A stretch of 7,943 nucleotides of DNA from the NCBI GenBank assembly GCA_030604545.1, contig JAUVVS010000076.1, forward strand, positions 1-7,943, given 5' to 3'. The position numbers and the translations under genes are program-made. A model generated the notes under the pieces. It worked only from the letters and a program-made list of their open reading frames with translations, was not told the DNA's origin and did no database searches. Positions 1 through 6,083 of the stretch are shown in pieces. Position 1 is the first letter of the stretch; every line of letters starts with the position of its first letter. The stretch comes from Deltaproteobacteria bacterium. Its GTDB lineage: Bacteria; Desulfobacterota; Desulfobacteria; Desulfobacterales; JAUVVS01.

Positions 1-294
1 AGCGAGAAGATGCTGTGCAAGACGCCTGACATGACGGCAACTACACCAGGAAAAAAAGTGTATGCATCTATTCGTCCTGAGGATGTGGAAGTTTTTTCTG
101 AACCACCTCAAGCCAGGGAGAACCTGTTCAAGGGTACCATTGCCCATAAGGCATACTTGGGTAATTTGCTGTACTTTTTCGTAAACATAGATGGAACTAT
201 GATCAGGGTGCAGGTTCCGCATCACGTGCCGCAAGAAGAAGGACAAGAGCTTTACCTGTTTCTAAATCCGCAAAAATGTATGATTTTATTCTAA
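1..294 (+). CDS. ABC transporter ATP-binding protein, C-terminal fragment (TOBE domain)
   Basis: This is the last 97 residues of a protein whose reading frame is open to the left edge of the window, so the ATPase domain (Walker A, signature motif, Walker B) lies outside. The visible part looks like the C-terminal TOBE_2 domain found in spermidine/putrescine-type (PotA-like) and related importer ATPases. It has the domain-opening stretch VYASIRPEDVEV, then a beta-rich body (FKGTIAHKAYLGNLLYFFV, then IRVQVPHH) and a closing segment resembling the usual 'L.L.P..C.IL' ending. In these transporters the TOBE domain forms an OB-like fold that takes part in dimer contacts and regulation. The ATG at 10 is simply the first Met in the fragment, not a credible start. 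The substrate cannot be assigned from this part. Polyamine is the best guess from family resemblance. Confidence 0.8.
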   Translation, partial: SEKMLCKTPDMTATTPGKKVYASIRPEDVEVFSEPPQARENLFKGTIAHKAYLGNLLYFFVNIDGTMIRVQVPHHVPQEEGQELYLFLNPQKCMILF

Positions 295-337
295 TCCACA
301 GATCTCGTCATTCACCAAACAAAAAACAACTTAAGCC

Positions 338-367
338 TTGATTTAAGATATTAATATACTATATGAT
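338..367 (+). promoter_or_regulatory. Possible sigma-70-type promoter for the ilvE transcript
   Basis: TTGATT (338-343) and TATGAT (362-367) are 18 bases apart in an AT-rich stretch downstream of the ABC gene. If used, it would give a leader of roughly 300 bases before ilvE, covering the repeat block and the possible leader peptide. Such matches are common by chance in AT-rich DNA, so this is a weak call. Confidence 0.22.
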
Positions 368-435
368 TTAATTATAAATATTTTCCTACTCAACCACTTA
401 ACGACGGATGTGAATCAAGACTGTTGGTGATCTTT

Positions 436-489
436 GGTGTCAGGTGTCAAAGATGCAAGGGCTGAATCCTGAACACTGAAACCTGAAAT
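436..489. repeat. Period-7 tandem repeat block (GGTGTCA x2, CTGAANN x4)
   Basis: GGTGTCA occurs twice in tandem (436-449). Twelve bases later four 7-base units beginning CTGAA follow head to tail (462-468, 469-475, 476-482, 483-489), with variable sixth and seventh bases. Read on the minus strand the units become TTCAG, which matches the TTCA units at about 7105-7130 and 7795-7820, so this appears to be an inverted and degenerate member of the same intergenic repeat family. It lacks the GTAACC/GGTTAC ends seen in the other two copies. Its function is unknown. Confidence 0.6.
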
Positions 490-668
490 CCAAAACCTCT
501 TCGTCTGATAAAGAAAGGGGTGACTCTATGTTTACCAACAACTGTGATTTATACCCCTTAACGACTAAACTATTTGACGATGTCTGAACTTTAAAACAAT
601 CCAGAGTTTTGGATGGAAAGCCCTCTTGACCACAATTTAAATCGGAATTTTGCCCTGAGGAGGATAAA

Positions 669-1733
669 ATGCAACTGACAATTACAAAAGCAGATCAATT
701 AAAATCAAAACCGGACGATTCCAAGCTCGGTTTTGGAACAACATTCACGGATCATATGTTTAACATGGATTATAATCTTGAAAAGGGGTGGCATAATCCG
801 CGCATAGAATCGTATGGTTCAATCGATCTAGATCCGTCAACCATGATGCTTCACTATGGCCAGGGTGTCTTTGAAGGCCTTAAGGCTTATAAAACAGGCT
901 CAGGTGCCGTACAGCTGTTCCGGCCAAAAGATAATTTCAAACGACTAAACCGATCTTCACGTTCCATGTGCATTCCTGAAGTAGATGAAGCTTTTGGGCT
1001 CCATGCGCTGAAACAGTTAATCACTATAGAAAAGGACTGGGTCCCAAGCGCCCCTGAAACCTCTTTGTATATACGGCCTACAATCATTGCAACAGACCCT
1101 TTTTTGGGCGTGCGTGCTTCTCATACATATCGTTTTTTTATTATTCTTTCTCCTGTAGGCGCATATTATGCCGAAGGCTTTAATCCGGTTAAAATATGGG
1201 TAACCAAAGACCATGTTCGCGCTGTTCGCGGCGGGATTGGGGAAGCCAAAACGCCGGGAAACTATGCGGCAAGCCTGTTCGCAGGTGAGGATGCCAATAA
1301 AAAAGGCTATGCCCAAGTGTTGTGGCTTGACGGTGTTGAGCAGAAATATGTTGAAGAAGTCGGATCTATGAACATCTTTTTTGTGATCAATGATGAGCTC
1401 ATCACTCCCATGTTAAACGGAAGTATCCTTCCCGGTATTACCAGAGATTCCGTTATTTCCCTGGCAAAAATATGGAACGTAAAGATTGCGGAAAGGCAAA
1501 TCAGTATAGACGAAGTGATGGACGCAAACGATTCCGGAAAACTTTCCGAAATTTTTGGTTCTGGAACCGCCGCAGTTATTTCACCGGTTGGAGAATTAAA
1601 ATATGGCGATAGAGTTATATCCATCGGTGACGGCAAAGTGGGTCCCATGGCAAATAAGTTCTATAAAGCCATAACTGATATTCAGTACGGTAAGGCTGAA
1701 GATCCCAAGGGATGGATTGAACCGGTTTCTTGA
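669..1733 (+). CDS. ilvE: Branched-chain amino acid aminotransferase (group II)
   Basis: This 354-residue, PLP-dependent fold-type IV (class IV) aminotransferase interconverts Leu, Ile and Val with their 2-oxo acids, using glutamate/2-oxoglutarate as the partner pair, in the cytoplasm. The length and the N-terminal signature fit the group II (mitochondrial-like) BCAT family: FGTTFTDHMF (22-31), GWHNPRI (40-46) and LHYGQGVFEGLKAY (61-74). Lys194 in GEAKTPGNYA (191-200) is the expected Schiff-base lysine. VEEVGSMN (228-235) is the conserved EVG..N stretch near the cofactor, LPGITRDS (254-261) and IFGSGTAAVISPV (295-307) are typical C-terminal motifs. The ATG is well supported by GAGGAGG at 657-663, five bases upstream. 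The next gene starts 31 bases downstream with no terminator between them, so co-transcription with the sugar-nucleotide gene is likely. The enzyme looks intact. Confidence 0.95.
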   Translation: MQLTITKADQLKSKPDDSKLGFGTTFTDHMFNMDYNLEKGWHNPRIESYGSIDLDPSTMMLHYGQGVFEGLKAYKTGSGAVQLFRPKDNFKRLNRSSRSMCIPEVDEAFGLHALKQLITIEKDWVPSAPETSLYIRPTIIATDPFLGVRASHTYRFFIILSPVGAYYAEGFNPVKIWVTKDHVRAVRGGIGEAKTPGNYAASLFAGEDANKKGYAQVLWLDGVEQKYVEEVGSMNIFFVINDELITPMLNGSILPGITRDSVISLAKIWNVKIAERQISIDEVMDANDSGKLSEIFGSGTAAVISPVGELKYGDRVISIGDGKVGPMANKFYKAITDIQYGKAEDPKGWIEPVS

Positions 1734-1764
1734 TTATTTTTTTTAGCTCTCCCGAGTTTTTAAG

Positions 1765-3156
1765 ATGAAACAGTCTAATTCTCCAAAGCATCTGCCATTT
1801 TTTATCTCAAAGATGGAAAAAGAGAAACTTCCGCCTGTTGTCATCGATACATTCTCCTATTATTATAAAAAAATCCTGGCAGGTGAAACAGGCCTTGTGT
1901 TTGACAAAGACATAAGGCCTGTTGATCCAAATGAAATTGAAGATTTCAACAATATAAAAGATTTTGCTCCTGCCGGAAGAAATGTATTAAAAAATGCCGT
2001 AATAATAACATTAAACGGCGGTCTTGGTACAAGTATGGGGCTCACCACGGCCAAATCACTTTTAGAAGTTAAAAACGGCAAGACGTTCCTAGAGATAATT
2101 TTAAATCAGACCGAACAACTTGGCGTAAAGCTGGCCCTTATGAACAGCTTTAGTACACATGAAGATACCATCTCTGCAATATCAAAGTTAAATCCCATCG
2201 ACTTCCCGCTGCTGTTCCTGCAGCACAAGTTTCCAAAGATACTTCGAGAAGGGTTTGGCCCTGCTACCTGGCCGGATAATACCGAACTTGAATGGAATCC
2301 TCCCGGACATGGCGACATTTACACAGCGCTTTATACATCCGGAACGCTTCAAAACCTCATTAACGATAAAATCATATTTGCTTTTATATCCAATTCAGAT
2401 AATTTGGGAGCAACAATGGATGAATCTCTGCTGGGTTACTTTTCCGAAAACAAATTCCCGGTTATGATGGAAGTCGCGGAAAGAACACCTGCAGATTTAA
2501 AAGGAGGTCACCTTGCCAGACATAGAAACGGCCGATATATTCTACGTGAAGCAGCACAATGCCCAAATGATGAACTGAATGCCTTTAGAGACATCGGGTG
2601 TTACGGATTTTTCAACACCAATAACATTTGGATCAATTTAATATATTTAAAGGATCTTATTGAAAAAAACAAAATAATCCACCTTCCTATGATGTGCAAT
2701 CCAAAAACGCTTGACCCGCGGAATGAAGAAAGTCCGGCCGTATACCAGATTGAAACTGCCATGGGGGCGGCCATATCTCTTTTTGAAGATGCAGCTGCCA
2801 TAAAAGTCCCCAGATCCCGTTTTTTCCCTGTAAAAAAATGCAATGACCTTTTGGCTGTTCGATCCGACTGTTTTCCCCTTACAAAAGAAAATAACCTGAC
2901 TTTGAATCCCAAAAGAAAATCAGATACGATAAAGATAAATCTTGACCCGAAATATTACGGAAAAATCGACCTGTTTGATGAAAGATTTACAGAGGGTGTT
3001 CCATCACTGGTTGATTGCGAATCTCTAACAATAGAAGGGGATGTGCGGTTTGAAAAAAATATTTTAATTAAAGGTAAAGTAAAAATAAAAAACAACAATA
3101 TATCCCAGGCTGTCATAAAAGAAGGTACCATTTTAGAAGGTAACGTTATCCTTTGA
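1765..3156 (+). CDS. UTP--glucose-1-phosphate uridylyltransferase (UDPGP, eukaryotic-type family)
   Basis: This 463-residue enzyme makes UDP-glucose from UTP and glucose-1-phosphate, feeding polysaccharide, glycolipid or glycogen/trehalose-type synthesis. It belongs to the UDPGP type I family (eukaryotic UGP2-like), not the shorter bacterial GalU family. Visible motifs are the nucleotide-binding loop LNGGLGTSMG (83-92) followed by AKSLLEV (96-102), NPPGHGDIYTAL (178-189), the SNSDNLGA stretch (209-216), FFNTNNIW (282-289) and RFFPVKKCNDLL (352-363), which supplies the catalytic-type Lys357/358. The C-terminal segment from about 412 on looks like the short left-handed beta-helix of this family (SLTIEGDVRF, then ILIKGKVKI). 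The ATG at 1765 has only a poor Shine-Dalgarno match, and an alternative Met at residue 17 (1813) has none better. The stop overlaps the TTG start of the kinase gene. UAP/UDP-GlcNAc specificity is less likely given the whole-length resemblance, but only assay would settle it. Confidence 0.9.
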   Translation: MKQSNSPKHLPFFISKMEKEKLPPVVIDTFSYYYKKILAGETGLVFDKDIRPVDPNEIEDFNNIKDFAPAGRNVLKNAVIITLNGGLGTSMGLTTAKSLLEVKNGKTFLEIILNQTEQLGVKLALMNSFSTHEDTISAISKLNPIDFPLLFLQHKFPKILREGFGPATWPDNTELEWNPPGHGDIYTALYTSGTLQNLINDKIIFAFISNSDNLGATMDESLLGYFSENKFPVMMEVAERTPADLKGGHLARHRNGRYILREAAQCPNDELNAFRDIGCYGFFNTNNIWINLIYLKDLIEKNKIIHLPMMCNPKTLDPRNEESPAVYQIETAMGAAISLFEDAAAIKVPRSRFFPVKKCNDLLAVRSDCFPLTKENNLTLNPKRKSDTIKINLDPKYYGKIDLFDERFTEGVPSLVDCESLTIEGDVRFEKNILIKGKVKIKNNNISQAVIKEGTILEGNVIL

Positions 3157-4316
3157 GAAACATTAAATTGCCAACAAATAAAGACAAAAATAGTACAGAC
3201 CGTAAACAGGTAGAGGAGGCACTGCAAAAGCGGACTTTTGAACTTGACGAACGAATTAAGGAATTAAATTGCTTATATGGAATGTCACGGCTTATAGAGA
3301 AGCCCAACATTTCATTAGAGAAGATACTACAGGGAATTGTTGATCTTATTCCCCCAGCCTGGCGGTATCCTGAAATCACTTGTGCAAGGATAACATTAGA
3401 AAACCAAGAATTCAGAAACAAAAATTTCAGAGAAAGCATTTGGAAACAGACCAGCAATATTATTGTTCACGGAAAGCTGGTCGGCACATTGGAAGTCTAT
3501 TATAAAGAAGAAAGGCCAAGTATTGACGAGGGTCCTTTCTTGAAGGAGGAGAGACGCTTAATTATTGCAATTGCTGAACGTCTGGGGAGAATCGTTGAAC
3601 GATGGCAATACGAAGAACATATTCATTATCTTAGCCAGGAACAGATAAAAATTCAGGAAAGCGAACGCCATAGAATTGCTCGTGACCTGCACGATAACGT
3701 GGCCCAAGACATTTCCACATCAAAAATCCTCACTGAAACACTTTTAGACAATCAACCGAATGTGCCTAATGAGATAAGGCAAAAGGTCTTGGAAATGTCA
3801 ATATTACTTCAAAAATCGATTAAATCTGTCCGAGATCTGGCATATGATTTGCGTCCTTCAGGCCTGGATCAACTGGGACTGGTCCAGACCGTCTATCAGT
3901 ATTGTGAGGATTTTTCCGAACAAAATGACGCGAATGTCGATTTCTTTTCCGCCGGCATGGATAAAATACAACTCCATTTTGATACAGAGATAAACCTTTT
4001 TCGCTTGATTCAAGAAGGCCTCAATAATATCAAAAAACATGCCGATGCCGACCAAATTACCATTCGGCTCGTTGCTTCTTCCCCTAATATTATCCTTCGA
4101 ATAGAAGATAACGGTAAGGGTTTTGATGTGGAGGGGAGTCTGATTAAAGCACTAAATGAAAAGCGTATGGGACTTAAGAGTATGGAAGAGAGGGTCAGCC
4201 TTCTTAAAGGTAATATAAAGATTCAATCGCGTCTGATGAAAGGCACAAAAATATTTATAGAAGTACCTTATAAAAATAGGAAAAAAGGCTCAAATGAAAA
4301 GCATATTGATCATTGA
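3153..4316 (+). CDS. Cytoplasmic sensor histidine kinase (GAF-like, HisKA_3, HATPase_c)
   Basis: A 387-residue NarX/DegS-type histidine kinase with no membrane segment. Order of parts: a short coiled coil at about 17-38, a GAF-like sensor region at about 38-155, a HisKA_3 dimerisation/phosphoacceptor helix with ERHRIARDLHDNVAQD (171-186; His180 is the predicted phosphorylation site), and an HATPase_c domain with N-box QEGLNNIKKHA (287-297), G1 DNGKGF (319-324), G2 MGLKSM (339-344) and G3-like KGTKIFIEVP (363-372). All catalytic motifs look intact. The start is a TTG whose bases overlap the TGA of the preceding gene (TTGA), with AGAAGG at 3135-3140 rather far upstream. I find no better start before residue 44 (ATG), which would cut into the sensor region. 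The coiled coil looks like the linker that normally follows a PAS domain, so this may be a shortened sensor. The 3' end overlaps the regulator gene by 23 bases, which marks them as a pair. The ligand is unknown. Confidence 0.9.
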   Translation: MRNIKLPTNKDKNSTDRKQVEEALQKRTFELDERIKELNCLYGMSRLIEKPNISLEKILQGIVDLIPPAWRYPEITCARITLENQEFRNKNFRESIWKQTSNIIVHGKLVGTLEVYYKEERPSIDEGPFLKEERRLIIAIAERLGRIVERWQYEEHIHYLSQEQIKIQESERHRIARDLHDNVAQDISTSKILTETLLDNQPNVPNEIRQKVLEMSILLQKSIKSVRDLAYDLRPSGLDQLGLVQTVYQYCEDFSEQNDANVDFFSAGMDKIQLHFDTEINLFRLIQEGLNNIKKHADADQITIRLVASSPNIILRIEDNGKGFDVEGSLIKALNEKRMGLKSMEERVSLLKGNIKIQSRLMKGTKIFIEVPYKNRKKGSNEKHIDH

Positions 4317-4962
4317 TGACCACCCTCTTTTTAGGGAAGGACTCAAAGCTATCATTGGGCGTAGCAACAAGTTTGAGGTAACCGGGGAGGCAGGCAACGC
4401 GCATCAGGGGCTTCGTATGGCAAAAAAATACAAACCTGATCTGGTTGTAGTAGACATATCTTTACCCGATACCAACGGTATTCAGCTTACCCGTGAAATA
4501 CGTGATTTGTTGCCGGAAACACGCATTATTATTGTCAGCATGCATTCTAAAGTCGACTATATAGTTGAAGCATTCCAAGCAGGGGCCACAGGATATGTGG
4601 TCAAGGAATCAGCTTCCGAAAAACTTTTAAAAGGACTCGAGTCGGTCGCTAAAGGCGAATATTTCCTGGATAGTGCAGTTTCCCACCAAGTTGTTAAAGC
4701 GCTTATGAAATTCCCTGGAAAGGAGGCAAAAATCACAGATGCTGATTATGGTTCCTTGACTCCAAGGGAGCAGGAAATCATGCGCCTTCTGGCTGAAGGA
4801 CTTTCCGCTAAAGAAATCGCCGAAAAGCTTTTCATTAGTCCTAAAACCGTTGAGAACCATCGGGCCAATATTATGAACAAGTTAGGGCTTCACAGTACAA
4901 TGGAATTGGTCCGTTATGCCGCAAAGCTCGGCCTAATCGATGTAGACCTCTGGAAGGAATAA
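4294..4962 (+). CDS. NarL/FixJ-family response regulator (REC-LuxR HTH)
   Basis: A 222-residue DNA-binding response regulator and the evident partner of the overlapping kinase. The N-terminal receiver has the acidic pair Asp8/Asp9 (IIDDHPLFREGL), phospho-acceptor Asp54 (LVVVDISLPDTNG), the switch Ser82 and conserved Lys104 (YVVKESA). A LuxR-type HTH occupies about 153-213 with SLTPREQEIMRLLAEGLS (154-171) and the recognition-helix motif KTVENHRANIMNKL (184-197). Phosphorylation by the kinase would be expected to promote dimerisation and DNA binding. ATG 4294 lies inside the kinase gene with AAAAAGG at 4282-4288, so translation is probably coupled. The protein looks fully functional. Its targets are unknown, and the repeats in the gap directly downstream are one candidate. 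Confidence 0.94.
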   Translation: MKSILIIDDHPLFREGLKAIIGRSNKFEVTGEAGNAHQGLRMAKKYKPDLVVVDISLPDTNGIQLTREIRDLLPETRIIIVSMHSKVDYIVEAFQAGATGYVVKESASEKLLKGLESVAKGEYFLDSAVSHQVVKALMKFPGKEAKITDADYGSLTPREQEIMRLLAEGLSAKEIAEKLFISPKTVENHRANIMNKLGLHSTMELVRYAAKLGLIDVDLWKE

Positions 4963-5098
4963 ATTTAATTTTTCCTCACCACAATCGGGATATCTTCCCG
5001 CCCTATAGTAATTTCCCCTATCAAAATGAACCCTCCCCCCTATAGACAAGATGATTTAAAGTGATCATACTGTTAGGAAATTAAAAAAGCTATCTGTA
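4963..5098. other. Intergenic region between the response regulator and the small-gene cluster
   Basis: This 136-base gap contains a T-rich start, a small hairpin CGGGA (4986-4990) / TCCCG (4996-5000) with a five-base loop and no T-run after it, three CCCTAT motifs, a C-run at 5035-5040, and an AT-rich stretch leading to the next start. I see no convincing -35/-10 pair. The change of spacing (other gaps in the cluster are short or absent) suggests that a new transcription unit starts here. Confidence 0.5.
5001..5045. promoter_or_regulatory. Three CCCTAT repeats, candidate operator
   Basis: CCCTATAG occurs at 5001-5008 and exactly again at 5038-5045. A third partial copy, CCCTAT, is at 5016-5021. 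The outer pair are 37 bases apart centre to centre, about three and a half helical turns. Clustered short repeats just upstream of a signalling operon and just downstream of a NarL-type regulator gene are what one would expect of a regulator binding region. The assignment is by position only. Confidence 0.3.
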
Positions 5099-5320
5099 AT
5101 GGACCCAAAATTCTCAAAAGCAACCGCCGCCTCAACAAAGACTAGTAAGATGAGTTACGAAAAAAGCTTTGTGGATATCACGAATCTGGTTAGAAGTATT
5201 CAGCGTGCTGAAGGTAAACCTGACTGCTTTAGGAAAGAACAAAAGGATTGCGACCAGTTTGAATGTGCCTGGCGTAAGTACTGTTTGGAAAGTTTTGGGG
5301 CTTCACGGGAGAACAACTAA
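5099..5320 (+). CDS. Small four-cysteine protein, unknown function
   Basis: At most 73 residues. I do not recognise a named family. The C-terminal half carries four cysteines, Cys43, Cys51, Cys56 and Cys62 (C-x7-C-x4-C-x5-C), in GKPDCFRKEQKDCDQFECAW and the following RKYCLE. This would suit a zinc site or an iron-sulphur cluster, or paired disulphides if it is exported, although no signal peptide is seen. A helical segment DITNLVRSIQRAEG (26-39) precedes it. The start is uncertain: ATG 5099 has no Shine-Dalgarno, while the in-frame ATG at 5150 (residue 18, MSYEKSF) gives a 56-residue form beginning right at the structured part, with a weak AGTAAG upstream. The Lys/Ser/Thr-rich first 17 residues look dispensable. 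Its TAA overlaps the ATG of the receiver gene (TAATG), so the two are translationally coupled and probably work together. Confidence 0.72.
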   Translation: MDPKFSKATAASTKTSKMSYEKSFVDITNLVRSIQRAEGKPDCFRKEQKDCDQFECAWRKYCLESFGASRENN

Positions 5321-5718
5321 TGGCAAACATACTGATTATAGATGATCAAGAATGGGTTCTGGACCTGTTCTCAGAATCGCTGATCGATGAGGGACACAAT
5401 ATTTCAACAACTGATGACATTAAATCCGTCATGAGCAATGTTTCTTCATTTAAGCCCGATCTCGTGCTTCTTAACCTATATTTAAAGCATGGATTTAATG
5501 TATGGGACGTTTTGCAGGACATTAAAAAGCAGGATTCTACTCTTCCGGTGATTATCGTTACCACAAGTGATACATATTTATATGACCCTCGGCTTTCTCA
5601 AGCTAATGGGTATACAATCAAAAGCTGGCTTGCACCAGACGAACTAAAACAAAAGATATCTATTGCTTTGGGTCGGAAAACAAAAAATCATTTAGAAGAA
5701 GCAATCCCTTTTATCTAA
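5320..5718 (+). CDS. Stand-alone receiver-domain protein with Asn at the phosphorylation site
   Basis: A 132-residue single receiver (CheY-like) domain without an output domain. The fold signature is clear: ILIIDDQEWVLDLF (4-17) with acidic residues Asp8/Asp9, PDLVLLNLYL (46-55), LPVIIVTTSD (75-84) with the switch Thr81, and Lys101 in YTIKSW. The residue at the phospho-acceptor position in LLNLYL is Asn52 (codon AAC at 5473-5475) instead of Asp, while the other active-site residues remain. Normal phosphotransfer is therefore not expected, and it may act as a constitutive or ligand/partner-controlled module. ATG 5320 shares its A with the previous stop, with GGGAG at 5307-5311 as ribosome binding site. 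The final residues after about 118 form a short tail. The STAS gene follows closely. Confidence 0.88.
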   Translation: MANILIIDDQEWVLDLFSESLIDEGHNISTTDDIKSVMSNVSSFKPDLVLLNLYLKHGFNVWDVLQDIKKQDSTLPVIIVTTSDTYLYDPRLSQANGYTIKSWLAPDELKQKISIALGRKTKNHLEEAIPFI

Positions 5719-5726
5719 TAGAAATG

Positions 5727-5734
5727 AAAGGAGG
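5727..5734 (+). promoter_or_regulatory. Ribosome binding site that fixes the STAS gene start
   Basis: AAAGGAGG, a near-perfect Shine-Dalgarno sequence, sits seven bases before ATG 5742. A longer in-frame reading from ATG 5724 would begin upstream of this site and translate through it, giving the artefactual peptide MKGGRP, so 5742 is the preferred start. Confidence 0.85.
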
Positions 5735-5741
5735 CAGACCC

Positions 5742-6047
5742 ATGGCATCCAATTTCCAAATAATTACGCAACGCAAAAAAGAGAATCTGCATATGAAACT
5801 GATGGGTGATTTTGATGGATCTTCGGCCATGGAGCTCCTCTATGTCATAAAGAAGACTTGCCTTAGTGCTACCAAAGTTTTTATTGATACCAGCCGTCTG
5901 AATCACATAGAACCCTTCGGCCTGGACGTATTGCGGCATAATCTTGGTTTTTTGAAGAAGGGGGCTAATAAATTTGTGTTTACCGGTAAGAATGTGACAG
6001 CTTTATTGGATTTCGAGTTAGAATCCTTGCGTCCAATGTATACATAA
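5742..6047 (+). CDS. STAS-domain protein (anti-sigma-factor-antagonist-like) lacking the phosphorylatable Ser
   Basis: A 101-residue protein of the STAS fold (SpoIIAA/RsbV-like), the class that often partners with anti-sigma factors or sensory kinases. The pattern is beta (FQIITQRKKENLHMKLMG), then FDGSSAMELLYVIKK, ATKVFIDTSRLNHIEPFGLDV across 44-63, and KFVFTG (77-82). In canonical antagonists the 'DSSG' motif carries the regulatory phosphoserine. Here the aligned residues are Glu57-Pro58-Phe59-Gly60, so serine phosphorylation at that position is impossible. The start at 5742 is chosen from the strong ribosome binding site. The gene follows the receiver by 23 bases. No anti-sigma factor or RsbW-like kinase gene is in the window, so a classical partner-switch is not evident. 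The domain assignment is good, the role is open. Confidence 0.82.
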   Translation: MASNFQIITQRKKENLHMKLMGDFDGSSAMELLYVIKKTCLSATKVFIDTSRLNHIEPFGLDVLRHNLGFLKKGANKFVFTGKNVTALLDFELESLRPMYT

Positions 6048-6083
6048 ACTTTAATAAGATGATTTAGACGGAAAGGAGGGGCC

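Larger units (their letters stand above)
295..668. other. Intergenic/leader region upstream of ilvE
   Basis: This 374-base stretch has no substantial ORF. The first part (about 330-385) is very AT-rich. Then come a 7-base inverted repeat, ATCTTTG at 430-436 with CAAAGAT at 448-454, which encloses most of a tandem GGTGTCA pair, and a period-7 CTGAA block (462-489). Further on, AAGGGGT (515-521) can pair with ACCCCTT (553-559). A 19-codon ORF runs from ATG 528 to TGA 585-587. It is preceded by AAAGGGG (514-520) at seven bases and contains three Leu codons (TTA, TTA, CTA), so a leader peptide is possible but unproven. Weak overlapping hairpins lie near 593-614. The ilvE ribosome binding site, GAGGAGG, is at 657-663. 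No clear terminator for the upstream ABC gene is visible. Confidence 0.6.

Noticed and set aside
397..565. 9-base direct repeat CTTAACGAC at 397-405 and 557-565
   Set aside because: Compatible with chance in a 374-base region and not associated with any structure.
887..1648. Overlapping minus-strand ORFs of 66-113 codons inside ilvE
   Set aside because: They are antisense to a well-conserved enzyme, have no recognisable domains and no ribosome binding sites; shadows of codon usage.
1720..1744. AACCGGTT palindrome followed by an 8-T run after ilvE, as an intrinsic terminator
   Set aside because: The palindrome has no loop and cannot form a stable hairpin, and the T-run is 9 bases away; likely read-through into the next gene.
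5724..6047. Longer STAS reading frame from ATG 5724
   Set aside because: It begins three bases before the strong AAAGGAGG site and would translate it; ATG 5742 has ideal spacing.
5048..6066. 11-base direct repeat AAGATGATTTA at 5048-5058 and 6056-6066, both in gaps before genes
   Set aside because: Several 11-mers are expected to repeat by chance in 8 kb, more so in AT-rich sequence.
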